Assembly: GCA_963576475.1 (NCBI GenBank)
Contig: OY754980.1
Span: 34,463,431 to 34,527,430, forward strand
Reading direction: 5' to 3'
Length of the DNA: 64,000 bases
Origin: Molanna angustata
Taxonomy: Eukaryota; Arthropoda; Insecta; Trichoptera; Molannidae
This document shows, piece by piece, positions 10,851 to 22,100 of the stretch; position 1 is the stretch's first letter, and every line of letters starts with the position of its first letter. A program made the translations under genes and the position numbers. A model generated the notes under the pieces. It saw only the letters and a program-made list of their open reading frames with translations. It was not told where the DNA came from and did no database searches.

Positions 10851-11230
10851 TAATCATAAAACCGTTATCATGGTCATGCAAAAGTCACTATTCATGCGCG
10901 ACGGTCGGTTTTTTTTGTGCTCCTATAAATTTTGCTTGTTTAAATCGAATTCCGTTACGAAGGCCGCCTGAATTCAGCATAAACTAGGCCTATACAATTA
11001 TACAGTGTAGCGTAGTGATGTAACGTGTTGGTTTATTTTCTCCGGGACGCATGTGAGTGATAGATCATGTTTTTATTATAAGTATAATATCTCAAATTTT
11101 GATCCTGAGTGTCCGAGTGACTACTGCGAACATTATTATTATTTGGCGTATTGTGGGTATTGCAGATTTTTGTAATAACTGTGAACAATTTATATTTTCG
11201 TATTACTGACGTTCTACGAATATGCCTTAC

Positions 11231-11285
11231 TGGCCCCGTGGATAGTGTTCGCCTCTGTCGATCTATAGGTCGCGAGTTCAAACCC
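11231..11285 (+). promoter_or_regulatory. tRNA-like Pol III box pair in the LINE 5' UTR
   Basis: An A-box-like TGGCCCCGTGG (11231-11241) and a B-box-like GAGTTCAAACCC (11274-11285) are spaced 43 nt apart, as in tRNAs. The sequence does not fold into a full cloverleaf, so it is not an active tRNA gene. A second such pair lies between the ORFs at 12654-12708. Confidence 0.5.
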
Positions 11286-11382
11286 ATCTGACTTTTTATT
11301 ATTTTTTATTTATTTATTTTTTTCTTTCTTTCCTCTTTCTTTTTTTTTCTTTTCTTTCTCGCCTCAGTGTACTGTGTTTATT

Positions 11383-12528
11383 ATGGCCGATGTAAATAAA
11401 ATCAACGATAAGGATCGACGAAGAGAGGATGCCAAGAAGTTCCCCTGTGAGTCGTGTGGTAACTTGGTAAGCCCTATGAAGAGGCTTAAATGTGGACGAT
11501 GTCTCTGCGGCTTTCACTTCGGTTGTGCAGGATTGAAGGAAATGAATTTTAAGAAGATGTCTCACTTATCTCGAGCCGCCTGGAAGTGTCCTAATTGCAA
11601 GTTGCAAGACCCGCGTAACAGCCAATCGAGCTCCGAAGTGGATGGTGAACTCGTTTTGTCTGGTGTCCGGGATAGTCCAGGTCAACCATTGACGATCATG
11701 GATGAAGTGGTGGAGGCCTCTAACCAACCGCTGCTGGAGAGGGCGGAGTGCGGTCCGCTGGGTTCTCGGCGTGTTTCTCTGGTTTCTCGGCCCCGGTCCA
11801 ATCCTGACTTTATATCGACCCAGGAATGGGTTCAGGCGATGGAGGCTCGTATCCTGGCACGTGTTGATGCTGAATTGAAGGATTTGAAGATGACAATCGA
11901 AAGACTCGTCAAATCCAACCAAGAAAAAGACGAGATAATCAGGGAGCTGAGGTCGTCTACCGATGTGGTCACCAACATGGCCAAGCTGGAGAGGCACATG
12001 GAGAATCTGGAGGAGAGGTGTGAATCCCAAGAGAGGACAGCTTTGGGGGCATCGCTGGAGCTGCAGGGTGTTCCCGTAGTACCCGGAGAGACCGTCACGA
12101 CTCTGAAGGATGTCATACATAATCTATGCGGCATTACAAATTGCGTCACCAGCGTGAAGGACATTAAAGACATAAAGAGACTTCCCGGAAGGGATGCTGC
12201 CCCTGGAATTATACAAGTTTCTTTCTTTGGGGGCCTAGCCAGAAATGAGCTCCTCTTGAATGCTAAAAAATTTAATCGAGAGCGTGGTTCTGATGAGGCG
12301 AAACTTAACACTTCATTGCTGGGTATGGCTGGCCCTGTCCGGTCTGTGTATGTGTCCGAATGCCTCACGCAAAGAGCCAGACATTTGTTCTACCTTGCGC
12401 GAGTCAAAAGGAGAGAGCTAAATTATAAGTACGCGTGGACGAAAAACGGCATTGTGTATATTAAGAAAAGTGATGAAGATAAGCCAATCTTACTTAATAG
12501 TGTTCTAACTATTGAGAAATTAAAATGA
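11383..12528 (+). CDS. LINE ORF1 with PHD-type zinc finger and coiled coil
   Basis: This 381-residue protein is the ORF1 of the CR1/L2-group LINE. I start it at the ATG at 11383; an in-frame GTG lies three codons upstream. A C4HC3 PHD-like finger spans about residues 15-70, from PCESCGNLVSP to WKCPNC. A charged linker is followed by a predicted coiled coil at about 145-215 (heptads rich in Leu, Glu and Lys). The C-terminal part contains ELQGVPVVPGETV and VKDIKRLPGRDA, the RRM-like region found in many insect LINE ORF1 proteins. It would bind the element's RNA and assist target-primed reverse transcription. The frame is intact. ORF2 lies 1.4 kb downstream, an unusually long spacer. Confidence 0.85.
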   Translation: MADVNKINDKDRRREDAKKFPCESCGNLVSPMKRLKCGRCLCGFHFGCAGLKEMNFKKMSHLSRAAWKCPNCKLQDPRNSQSSSEVDGELVLSGVRDSPGQPLTIMDEVVEASNQPLLERAECGPLGSRRVSLVSRPRSNPDFISTQEWVQAMEARILARVDAELKDLKMTIERLVKSNQEKDEIIRELRSSTDVVTNMAKLERHMENLEERCESQERTALGASLELQGVPVVPGETVTTLKDVIHNLCGITNCVTSVKDIKDIKRLPGRDAAPGIIQVSFFGGLARNELLLNAKKFNRERGSDEAKLNTSLLGMAGPVRSVYVSECLTQRARHLFYLARVKRRELNYKYAWTKNGIVYIKKSDEDKPILLNSVLTIEKLK

Positions 12529-12653
12529 TTCTGTCTCTGCTTGTACCTACAATATTATTTCTATGTAAGATTGTTTATATCAAGTAGGTACCTACTTGCC
12601 TATTTTTTGTTGATATTATTTTGCACATAGGTTACTTTGACGGCTCCCTAGTT

Positions 12654-12710
12654 TGGCCGAGTGGCTAAGGCGTCGGCTTGCGAGCTCGGAGGTCCATGGT
12701 TCGATTCTCC
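12654..12710 (+). promoter_or_regulatory. tRNA-like box pair between ORF1 and ORF2
   Basis: TGGCCGAGTGG (12654-12664) matches the Pol III A box and GGTTCGATTCT (12698-12708) the B box, 44 nt apart. The head resembles Ser/Leu tRNAs, but acceptor and T stems pair poorly. It may be a SINE-type insertion or part of the LINE. Confidence 0.5.
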
Positions 12711-12789
12711 GGGTCGCTGTAAACTCTTACTATTATTATTATTTTTTTTTGTTTTTGTTTGTTTTTATTATTTTTATCCTGTAATCATG

Positions 12790-13925
12790 CACAAATATTT
12801 ACTTTATCATACTGTGTATAATGCCATATATTATTTTTATTAATATTATTATTTTCTTTTCTTCTAGTCTCTATTTTGATTTGTTTACTCGTTTTCCTCT
12901 TTGTGCTCGTACCTAAATTTACAAATTATTGCTTAAGGTAGGTACCTACTCATGAATATTCGTTGTAAATTTGATTTTTTATTTATTACTTTTTTTTGTG
13001 TATAATGCCAAATATTATTTTTTTAATATTATTATTGTCTTCATTCTACTCTTCTAGTATTTATCGTTGTAAATTTGATTTTTTATTTATTACTTTTTTT
13101 TTGTGTATAATGCCAAATATTATTTTTTTAATATTATTATTGTCTTCATTCTACTCTTCTAGTATTTATTTTGATTTGTTTACTATTTTACCTCTTTGTA
13201 CTCGCACCTAGATCCACAATTGCTTAAGGTACTCATGACTATTAGTTTCAAATTTGTTTTTTTTTTGTTTTTTGTATAATGCCAAATATTATTTTTATTA
13301 ATTTTTTTATTGTCTTCTTGCTTCTCTTCTAGTATTTATTTTAATTTGTTTAGTATTTTACCTCTTTGTACTCGCACCTAGATCCACAATTGCTTAAGTC
13401 ACTCATGAATATTAGTTTTAAATTTGATTTTTTTGTATGACGCCAAATATTATTTTTATTAATATTTTTATTGTCTTCTTTATTCTCTTCTAGTATTTAT
13501 TTTGACTTGCTTACTATTTACCTCTTTATGCTCGCACCTAGATCTACAATTGTTTAAGGCACTCATGAATATTAGTTTTAAATTTTGATTTTTTGTATGA
13601 TGCCAAATATTATTTTTATTAATATTTTTATTGTCTTCTTTCTTCTCTTCTTGTATTTATTTTGATTTGTTTAGTATTTTACCTCTTTGTACTCGCACCT
13701 AGATCTACAATTGCTTAAGGCACTCATGAATATTAGTTTCAAATTTGTTTTTTTATTTTTTTTGGATAGTGCCAAATATTATTTTTATTAATATTTTTAT
13801 TGTCTTCTTTCTACTCTTCTAGTATTTATTTTGATTTGTTTACTATTTTACCTCTTTATGCTCGCACCTAGATCTACAACTGCTGAAGGCACTCATGATT
13901 ATTAGTTTTAAATTTGATTTTTTTT
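12790..13925 (+). repeat. Tandem repeat of about 165 bp in the LINE inter-ORF spacer
   Basis: The word GCCAAATATTATTTTT recurs at 13007, 13112, 13281, 13442, 13602 and 13771, with a diverged GCCATATATTA at 12823. Each unit also contains CTTCTAGTATTTATTTTGA, CCTCTTTGTACTCGCACC and ACTCATGAATATTAG. Periods of 160-169 bp and one short 105-bp step indicate unequal exchange. Confidence 0.9.
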
Positions 13926-16900
13926 TTCACTCACTGTCCCCACTCCTCCTTTGGTAAACATTTCCTCTATACCCCCATTCCCCCTCTCCCCCATCATACC
14001 TCCATCTCCTCTTCCATCTACTTCTTTTCCCTTTCCCATCTCCAACAATGTTTCGCCCACGTCTCCTTCCTTACCATTTCAACCATTTTCTTCGCCCGAA
14101 TCTACCATTTGGAACTCACTAGACTACTGTGATCTAAATAACTCTTCTGTGTCATCTGTTGCCAACCTTTCTGACCGTTTACGAGAGTCCTTTTCCACAT
14201 CAAGGCATTTTTTTAACGCATGTCATATAAATGCCCAAAGCATTCCAGCCCATCACACTGAAATGTTAGATACTTTCTCTGACTTGCCACTCCACGCTAT
14301 TCTTGTTAGTGAATCGTGGCTTAAACCATCCCTTCCGTCTAATATTTTCTCGATACCGGGTTTTAACCTTATACGTCACGACAGAATCGAACGAGTGGGT
14401 GGTGGTGTCGCGGTTTATTTGCGTGATAACTTGCAGTACAAAACTGTGTGCACTTCGGACGACAGATGCATGCGTCATGCGGAGTTTATGTTTTTGGAAG
14501 TAATTATTGGAGGTATAAAGCTGTTGCTTGGGGTTGTTTACTGTCCTCCGAACAGCGATTATTTCTCTAAATTCGAAGCAACTCTTGAAATGCTGGTCCC
14601 TAATTATTCCACTATTTTAATAATGGGTGACTTGAACACTTGCTTGCTAAAGAACGATTATCGCGCCAACAAGCTGAATACAATAGTAACGGGACTTGAT
14701 TTAAACATATTGCCCCTTTCTCCTACTCATTTCACTCAGACTTCAGCAACTCTACTTGATCTGATGATTACCTCCTCTCCAGATCTTGTTACGAACCATG
14801 GACAACATACAGCTGCTGGATTTTCCAATCATGATCTAATTTTTGCCTGTTTAAAACTGAAATTACCGAAACCCGCCAAAAAGAAACACACATTTCGAAA
14901 CTTCAGGAGGGTGAAACCTGAATGCCTTAGTGCGGATGCTTCGAATATTGAATGGTCTGATCTATATACCTCCGATGATATTGACACTAAATTATCTTTT
15001 TTTAACACTAAAATTATTGAACTCTATGATAAACATGCTCCTATAGTTACCTTAAATCGAAAACACCCACCATCTCCTTGGCTGACTGATGACATTCGCA
15101 GATTGATGGCCAGGCGCGATAGGGCCAAAATCAAATGTAAGCGGAAGAATGAGCCTATCTATTGGGAAAACTACAGATCATTGAGGAATCTCTGTTCGGC
15201 TAAGTGTAGGTTTGCAAAAAGAGAATATTTTCGGCTAGCCCTGTCGTCTTCCTCACCCAAAGCTACTTGGAGCTTCCTAAGACAACATGGGATTGGTTCC
15301 GCCTCACAGCCCTTTAGTGTTGGGCAATTTGACCTGAATGTCATGAACAATCACTTTGCATTGAAACCGGTTGAAATTGATCCTGATTTAAAACGCGAAA
15401 TGCTTGAGGCTATCTCCAACATTGCACCACTCAGCTCAGAACCCTTCAGCTTCTCTCCAGTAACTACATATGTCGTGCGTAAAATATTTTCTTCTATTGA
15501 CTCCTCTGCGGTGGGATGTGATGGCATCAGTAAAAGAATGCTTTCGCCCATCCTTGAGCAAATTCTTCCTATCATCACTCACATTATCAATTTTTCCTTG
15601 TTAAATGGCTGTTTGCCAGTTCAGTGGAAGTCAGCCCATATTATTCCTCTACCCAAATGTAATACACCATCTACAGTTAAGGACTTTCGTCCTATTTCCA
15701 TCCTCCCTACTTTGTCTAAGATAGTCGAAAAGGTGGCAAACTCTCAATTAACATCATATCTCAATGACCTTAACCTTCTCGATCCTTTGCAGTCTGGTTT
15801 TAAGAGGGGTCATAGTACTACCACTGCGTTGCTTAAGATCACTGAGGATGTGAGACTGGCCATGGAGGAGGGAAAACTCACTCTTCTTACCTTATTGGAC
15901 TTCACCAACGCCTTCGGTAGTATTGATTTTGACTTGCTCCTCTCTAAACTGAGATCTCTTAATTTATCGGATGTGTCTCTTCGATGGTTTAGTTCATATC
16001 TGTTGGGGAGAAAGCAGAAAATTGTTACTTCTGAGATTTCTTCAAATGAATTATCTCTGACTACTGGTGTTCCCCAGGGAGGAATCCTGTCTCCACTCTT
16101 ATTTTCTATCTTCATCACAACAATGACTTGTGGCATCTCCTGTTCGTATCATTTGTATGCGGACGACCTTCAACTATATTCTCACTTTAAGTCTGAAAAC
16201 ATAACCTCATCAATTAACTCAATGAACCTGGATCTTCATCGGATTGGTCTGTGGTGCTCTCGGAATGGTCTGCTTGTGAATCCTACAAAGTCGCAGGCGA
16301 TTATTTTGGGAAGCCATAGAATGATTTCTCACGTCGATATGACTTCTTTGCCCATGCTCATGCTTAATGGCTCAGTCATCTCTTTCTTCCAGTCTGTTAA
16401 GGACCTGGGAGTTTACCTTGACACTAGTCTATCCTGGTGGAAGCAGATTGGCGAGGTTAGCCGTAGGACGTTTGCCACTCTTCACTCTCTTAAGAGACTG
16501 CAGCGGTTTCTATCTACTGAGATAAAAACCCTGTTGATCCAGTCCTTGATTTTTCCTATTTTTGATTATGCTGACGTCTGCTATCTCGACATTAAATCTG
16601 AGTTCTTATCTAAATTAGACCGTCTGCAGAATGTCTGCATTAGATACATCTTCGGTCTGAAAAAGTTTGACCATGTATCGGAATTTCGTACAAAACTGGG
16701 CTGGTCTTCAATGGGCAAACGCAGGGATGTTCACACACTCTGTCTTCTCTATAAGATTTTGTATAGTGAGGTGGCACCAAAGTATCTCAGAGACAGGTTT
16801 CATTTTTCATCGGAGCATGGTCTTCCTCTGAGATCGGGTAATAACGGTCTTCTTGTGATTCCCTCCCACCGATCGGACTTCTACACTAATTCTTTTACTG

Positions 16901-16989
16901 TTCATAGTGCTAGGCTCTGGAATCAACTTCCCGTTGATACTCGAACCTTACCATCATTTTTCTCTTTCAAACAGCGGGTGAAACTCTGA
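13918..16989 (+). CDS. LINE ORF2: APE endonuclease and reverse transcriptase
   Basis: The frame is open from 13918 to the TGA at 16987-16989. Numbering codons from 13951, an APE-type endonuclease shows N94 (HINAQS), E121 (SESWL), GDLN 226-229 and the NHD motif with H294-D295. The reverse transcriptase shows FRPISILPTLSKIVEKV, the motif A Asp at 650 (LLDFTNAF), GVPQGGILSPLLF and YADD at 736-739. The C-terminus ends with SARLWNQLPVDTR. All catalytic residues I can place are present, so the protein looks functional. It is oddly lacking an AUG before codon 105 (14263), inside the endonuclease, and opens with a Pro/Ser-rich stretch; start by reinitiation, a non-AUG codon or splicing is possible. 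Motifs fit the CR1/L2 group (Daphne/Kendo-like), clade not settled. Confidence 0.9.
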   Translation, partial: FFFSLTVPTPPLVNISSIPPFPLSPIIPPSPLPSTSFPFPISNNVSPTSPSLPFQPFSSPESTIWNSLDYCDLNNSSVSSVANLSDRLRESFSTSRHFFNACHINAQSIPAHHTEMLDTFSDLPLHAILVSESWLKPSLPSNIFSIPGFNLIRHDRIERVGGGVAVYLRDNLQYKTVCTSDDRCMRHAEFMFLEVIIGGIKLLLGVVYCPPNSDYFSKFEATLEMLVPNYSTILIMGDLNTCLLKNDYRANKLNTIVTGLDLNILPLSPTHFTQTSATLLDLMITSSPDLVTNHGQHTAAGFSNHDLIFACLKLKLPKPAKKKHTFRNFRRVKPECLSADASNIEWSDLYTSDDIDTKLSFFNTKIIELYDKHAPIVTLNRKHPPSPWLTDDIRRLMARRDRAKIKCKRKNEPIYWENYRSLRNLCSAKCRFAKREYFRLALSSSSPKATWSFLRQHGIGSASQPFSVGQFDLNVMNNHFALKPVEIDPDLKREMLEAISNIAPLSSEPFSFSPVTTYVVRKIFSSIDSSAVGCDGISKRMLSPILEQILPIITHIINFSLLNGCLPVQWKSAHIIPLPKCNTPSTVKDFRPISILPTLSKIVEKVANSQLTSYLNDLNLLDPLQSGFKRGHSTTTALLKITEDVRLAMEEGKLTLLTLLDFTNAFGSIDFDLLLSKLRSLNLSDVSLRWFSSYLLGRKQKIVTSEISSNELSLTTGVPQGGILSPLLFSIFITTMTCGISCSYHLYADDLQLYSHFKSENITSSINSMNLDLHRIGLWCSRNGLLVNPTKSQAIILGSHRMISHVDMTSLPMLMLNGSVISFFQSVKDLGVYLDTSLSWWKQIGEVSRRTFATLHSLKRLQRFLSTEIKTLLIQSLIFPIFDYADVCYLDIKSEFLSKLDRLQNVCIRYIFGLKKFDHVSEFRTKLGWSSMGKRRDVHTLCLLYKILYSEVAPKYLRDRFHFSSEHGLPLRSGNNGLLVIPSHRSDFYTNSFTVHSARLWNQLPVDTRTLPSFFSFKQRVKL

Positions 16990-17318
16990 TGTCTCTCTTC
17001 CCTCCCTGCCTCATTTTCCTCCTTACCACTATCTCCGCCCCTTCCTTTTTTCTCCTTCCCATCCCCCTAAATGCATATGTGTGTTTATGTATGTATGTAT
17101 GTGTGTGTATATGTATATATATGTTCTGATATATATGTTCTTATATATTCTTATATTATTTTTATTTTCTAAGGTTGACTGGAAGATGTTAATTTTATTA
17201 ACAAGTCCGCCTTTTGGCTTTTTTAATGTTTTAACTTGCTCTTGTTTGCACTTATTTTGTTATGTTATTTTAGCCAATAAAGAATTATTATTATTATTAT
17301 TATTATTATTATCATAAA
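16990..17318 (+). other. LINE 3' UTR and (TTA)n tail
   Basis: A pyrimidine-rich 3' UTR is followed by (GTAT)n/(TATG)n words, CCAATAAAGAATTA and a (TTA)n run at 17285-17312, the kind of short tandem tail left by CR1/L2-type insertion. Confidence 0.8.
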
Positions 17319-18188
17319 AAATAAAAATTAGAAACATATAGCTAAATAATTAATATATTCGTGAAACGCATATTTCTATGTAAAAATTCAGTAAACCAAA
17401 TATATATTTCATGTTCAAGAATGTTACAACGCGCCGATTGGTAATAAAAAAACGAAGGTAAATGAACTCCAAACAAAAGAATAGCCGTATGAACTCGAAT
17501 AACCCATGAAACCGCGATAAGGAATTAGAAAGTGAATAGAATAAAGTCAACAACCTTAGGGGCTGATGAACTCGGTCACAAAAACTCTAGCAAGCAACAA
17601 TTTAAAACATTACTGAAATATTAAATAATATTATACCTCACTTTATCGAACAAATTAACAACGCAAAGCAAATAATATAATAAATTAAACATTAAAATAA
17701 AATATATATTAATTCTAAATATAATTACGGTTATAAAAAAATTATATACAATTACAATTATATAAAATTATTTAAAATAAACTACGTACGCAAACGAACA
17801 TTATAAAATGTTTTTAAAAATAATTTTTGTATAAATAATATTTTGAAAATAAAATAAACTAATAGTCATAACATAAAATAGAAAGCGAATAAAAATAATA
17901 ACTAGCTGCAAATAAGCATTTTAATAAAATATAAACATAAATAAATACAACTAATACAAAAAATATTTTTTTTGTACCAAATATTTTTCAAAAAAAAACA
18001 AATACAAATAAATAAAAATTTATAAAAAGGAATAATGAAATAAAAATACATTGATAAAATCCCAATATTTAAAAACTTATCAAATAATTTAAAAATAATA
18101 TTTCAAAATAATTTTTCAATTTTAAAAATAAAATACTTAGACTTTTAAATTTATAACATTTTTGCATAAAATACTTAACTAAATAAAC
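17319..18188 (+). other. Gypsy leader, right part
   Basis: This A-rich untranslated sequence resumes the Gypsy leader after the LINE and leads into gag. No open frame of note occurs. Confidence 0.7.
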
Positions 18189-19001
18189 ATGTCAATGGAC
18201 AAAGCAACAAACAGAGAACAAGACAATAACGATGACGGACATCAAGAGTACAGAACAGAAATATATGCAACCAACATAAAACTACCAAGTGTGTGGAGAC
18301 AGAAAATACACTTATGGTTCTATACAATAGAAGCCCAATTCGCCAACGCACGCATAACTAAGGACGAATCAAAGTACCACCATGTGCTGGCAGCCTTGGA
18401 CGCAGAGACGATGTCATGCGTTGCGGATGTCATACAAAACCCACCAAGCATAGAGAAATACAAGAACTTAAAATCAACATTATTAAATCGACTCCAAGAA
18501 TCAGAAGAAAAACGACTAACGCAACTTTTACACGGAATTCAATTGGGTGACCAAACACCATCAGAACTGCTACGAAAGATGAAGAATCTAGCTGGACCAA
18601 CATTGAACAACAACAGTCTCATCAAAAGGCTGTGGCTAGAAAGACTACCACACAGGGTGCAAGAAATAATATCTGCAATAACAACGGATGATGTCTTGGT
18701 ACTCGCCACCACTGCGGACCGGATAATGGAGGTCAACTGTAGAACAGAAGTACTTGCAGTAAACTCTACTCCAACTTCAAGCAACCCCTGCTCAAATAAC
18801 GAACAAAATACAATAAACATTTTATTAGGAATGCAACATCAAATACAGAATTTAACAGAAAAAATACAAGGATTGGAATTACAACAAAGACAATCACGCC
18901 CATGCTTTAGAAATCAACAAAGGGATCGTTCGAGATCACGATCATACAATAGAAACCGCTTTGACTACAGAAATAACAATAATTACCGGCATCCAAATTA
19001 A
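18189..19001 (+). pseudogene. gag: Gypsy gag, broken near its C-terminus
   Basis: The 270-codon frame begins at a good ATG and encodes the capsid-type domain typical of this arthropod Gypsy group, with KLPSVWRQKIHLWF near residue 30 and LKSTLLNRLQESEEKRL near residue 95. An Arg/Ser-rich then Asn-rich tail follows. The TAA at 18999-19001 lies inside that Asn/Gln-rich tract, one transition from a Gln codon, and Asn/Gln composition continues after it in the same frame. The CHCC zinc motif (CX2HX9CX3C, about 19079-19130) lies in another frame, past an A run near 19062-19072. So the gene carries a nonsense codon and a frameshift. pol begins 117 nt after the stop, in the gag frame. Confidence 0.88.
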
Positions 19002-19118
19002 AATCAAAATTTCAAAAATAAATATAATACGTTTCAACAAAATTATAATAACGAAAACAAACAAAAAAAAACAAGATGTATGTAGGTACCACCAAAAATT
19101 CGGTATAGAAGCACATAG

Positions 19119-22100
19119 ATGCCAACAGCCGTGCACATTCAATCAGCCGGAAAACTTATAATGCGGCAGGTGTGCGAGACAACACCGTCGCATATAAAGC
19201 AACGTCGCTTCATACAAGACATATCCAGTGGCGTGCAATATCTCGTAGACACAGGCTCCGAAATTAGCATAATACCAAAGTATTATAAAAATGACAAATC
19301 AATAATATCTACGGACAGCATCATCACACCAATATATGCAGCTAATGGAACGTCAATACCTACATATGGCCACAAAATAATACACTTGAATCTCGGTTTA
19401 CGCAGAAACCACAAATGGAAGTTTGTTATAGCCGACGTAACCAAACCAATCATCGGAGCAGACTTCCTAACGAACTACGATATTCTAGTCGACTTAAAAA
19501 GAAGAAGTTTAATTGATAGAACAACGGGCATCACCAGCAGAGGATATATCTACAAAACGAGCGTCACAAATATCGCTACGGTTCAAGCAACATCAAAATT
19601 TCAAGCAATAATACGAAAATACCCGTGCCCGACAAGGGCACACATGTCACAAATAGAGCCAAAACATGACGTAACTCACCATATACAAACAAAAGGTCCT
19701 CCAGTAACCACAAAAGCAAGAAGACTCAATCCAATACAACTCGAAATAGCTAAAAAAGAATACGCATACATGATAGAACAAGGCATATGCAGACCGTCGA
19801 AAAGCAACTGGTCTAGCCCACTTCATATGGTAAAGAAGACCGACGGAAGTTACAGAATGTGCGGAGACTACAGGCGTTTAAATTCCATAACAAAGCCCGA
19901 TAAATACCCAATACCACAACTGCAAGACTTTTCGCACAAGTTACATGGTAAAACCATATATCTCGCAAGAGCCTATAATCAAGTAAAGATGGAAGAAAAA
20001 GATATACCTAAAACTGCGATTTTAACAACATTTGGATTATTCGAATTTACGCGAATGCAACCAGGATTATCAAACGCCGCACAGAGCTTCCAACGATACC
20101 TACACACAATTACAAGGGATCTAGAATTTGTATTCACATATATAGATGACATCCTGGTCGCATCAAACAACCTTCAAGACCACGAAAAACATCTGAATAC
20201 ATTGTTCAAGAGACTCGCTGAGAATGGCCTAATTATTAATCAAGAAAAATGTCAGCTAGGAGTAGAAGAAGTAAAATTTCTCGGATACAAAATCAACAAA
20301 AATGGGAGTAAACCCCTCACAGAAAAAGTAAAAGCCATTACACAGTTAGAGCCACCTAAAGAAGCAAAAGGATTAAGAAGATATATGGGAATGTTAAATT
20401 TCTATAGAAAATTCCTACCAAACGCAGCGGACACCCAAAAACCATTATTTGAGCAACTAAAAGGCTACGCAAAGAACGACAAAAGAAAAATAGTATGGAC
20501 AGAAGAGCTACTACACGCCTTCGTGAAATGTAAGAAAGACTTAGCTCAAGCTGCACTACTTGTGCACGTTAACCCATCCGCTGAAATAACAATCATGGTC
20601 GACGCATCGAACAACGCCATGGGCGCAGCACTCCAACAGAAAAAAAAAGACATCTGGCAACCAATATCATTTTTTTCAAAAAAATTTAACGACGCGCAAC
20701 TAAAATATAGCACCTACGATAGGGAACTTACGGCTATATACGAAGCAGTAAAGTACTTTCGATCGCAAATAGAAGGAAGACAATTTTCAATAACAACAGA
20801 ACACAAGCCATTAATATTCGCATTTTCAAAAAATAAACTCAACTCTCCGCGACAAGAAAGACAGTTAGATTACATAAGCCAATTTACAACAGATTTGAGG
20901 CATATTAAGGGCGAAGACAACACAGTCGCAGACACACTATCACGGATAGAAGAAATAGAAATAACACCCAGCATTAATTACCAAAAAATGGCAGAAAAAC
21001 TAAGTAACGATAACGAATTAAAATACCTGCAAGAAAAATCGTCACTACAATTAAAAAAAATAATAATACCCGGCACCAAACAAACGTTATGGTGCGACGT
21101 TACTAATAACGCATTACGCCCATATGTACCGGCCGACATGAGAGACCAAATAATTAAAACAATACACGCGATAAGCCACACCGGAGCAAAGGCAACAAGC
21201 AAGATAATAAAGCATAGATACGTATGGCCAAATATCGACAAATCCGTAAAGAGTATTGTAGACGCCTGCATACAATGTCAAGCAGCAAAAATTCACAGGC
21301 ATACGATAACACCGTTAAAAGACTATCAGCATACCGACGGAAGATTCAAGAATATTCACCAGGATTTAGTAGGCCCGCTACAGCCTTCAAAAGAATATAC
21401 ATACCTACTCACCATAATAGACAGATATACGAGATGGCCCGAAGCAATCCCGCTTAAAAACATATCCGCCGAAACAGTTGCAGACGCCTTAATGTACAAC
21501 TGGATAGCTAGATTCGGCGTCCCAACATCGATAACCACCGACCAGGGCCGGCAGTTTGAAAGTGCCTTATTTAACGGCCTAACAAGAAAAATGGGGATCA
21601 CACACCATCGAACCACAGCCTATCACCCACAATGCAACGGAATGATAGAGAGGTGGCATCGCACATTAAAAAGCTCCATCATGGCAGTCGACAATCCCTC
21701 ATGGACGTCATCACTACCGCTGATACTCCTGGGGCTACGATCCGTAACCAAAGAAGGCTCAAATCACACACCCGCAGAAATGACATATGGAGCTACGTTA
21801 AGACTCCCGGGGGATTTCTTCGAAGAAACCACACCGGAAGAACCAGATACGTATGGACAAAAACTACAAGAAATAATGGCGAAAATGCGACCTATACCAA
21901 TCAGCAGACATTGTACCAGACAGACTTTTGTACACAAGCAACTTAAAAACAGTAAATACGTCTTTCTCAGACACGACGCCGTAAAACGCCCACTTCAGAA
22001 GCCTTACGACGGACCATATCTGGTACGAGACAGAGACGATAAAACAGCCATTATAATAATCAACGGAAAAGAAAAAAAAGTCTCTTTAGATCGCCTGAAA

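Larger units (their letters stand above)
10851..17318 (+). mobile_element. Full-length two-ORF LINE (CR1/L2 group) nested in the Gypsy leader
   Basis: The LINE carries a 5' UTR with a tRNA-like module, ORF1 with a PHD finger, a 1.4-kb spacer made largely of tandem repeats, ORF2 with endonuclease and reverse transcriptase, and a (TTA)n tail. A candidate 12-bp target duplication, AAATAAAAATTA, occurs at 10839-10850 and 17319-17330; in such AT-rich DNA this is suggestive only. The left boundary is also marked by an abrupt change from A-rich leader to mixed sequence near 10862. Confidence 0.85.

Noticed and set aside
11566..12368. Antisense open frames of 178 and 184 codons
   Set aside because: They mirror LINE ORF1 on the opposite strand and carry no domain, while the sense strand has a PHD finger and conserved motifs.
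12654..12710. A functional tRNA-Ser or tRNA-Leu gene
   Set aside because: A and B boxes fit, but acceptor and T stems do not pair, so it is kept only as a tRNA-like module.
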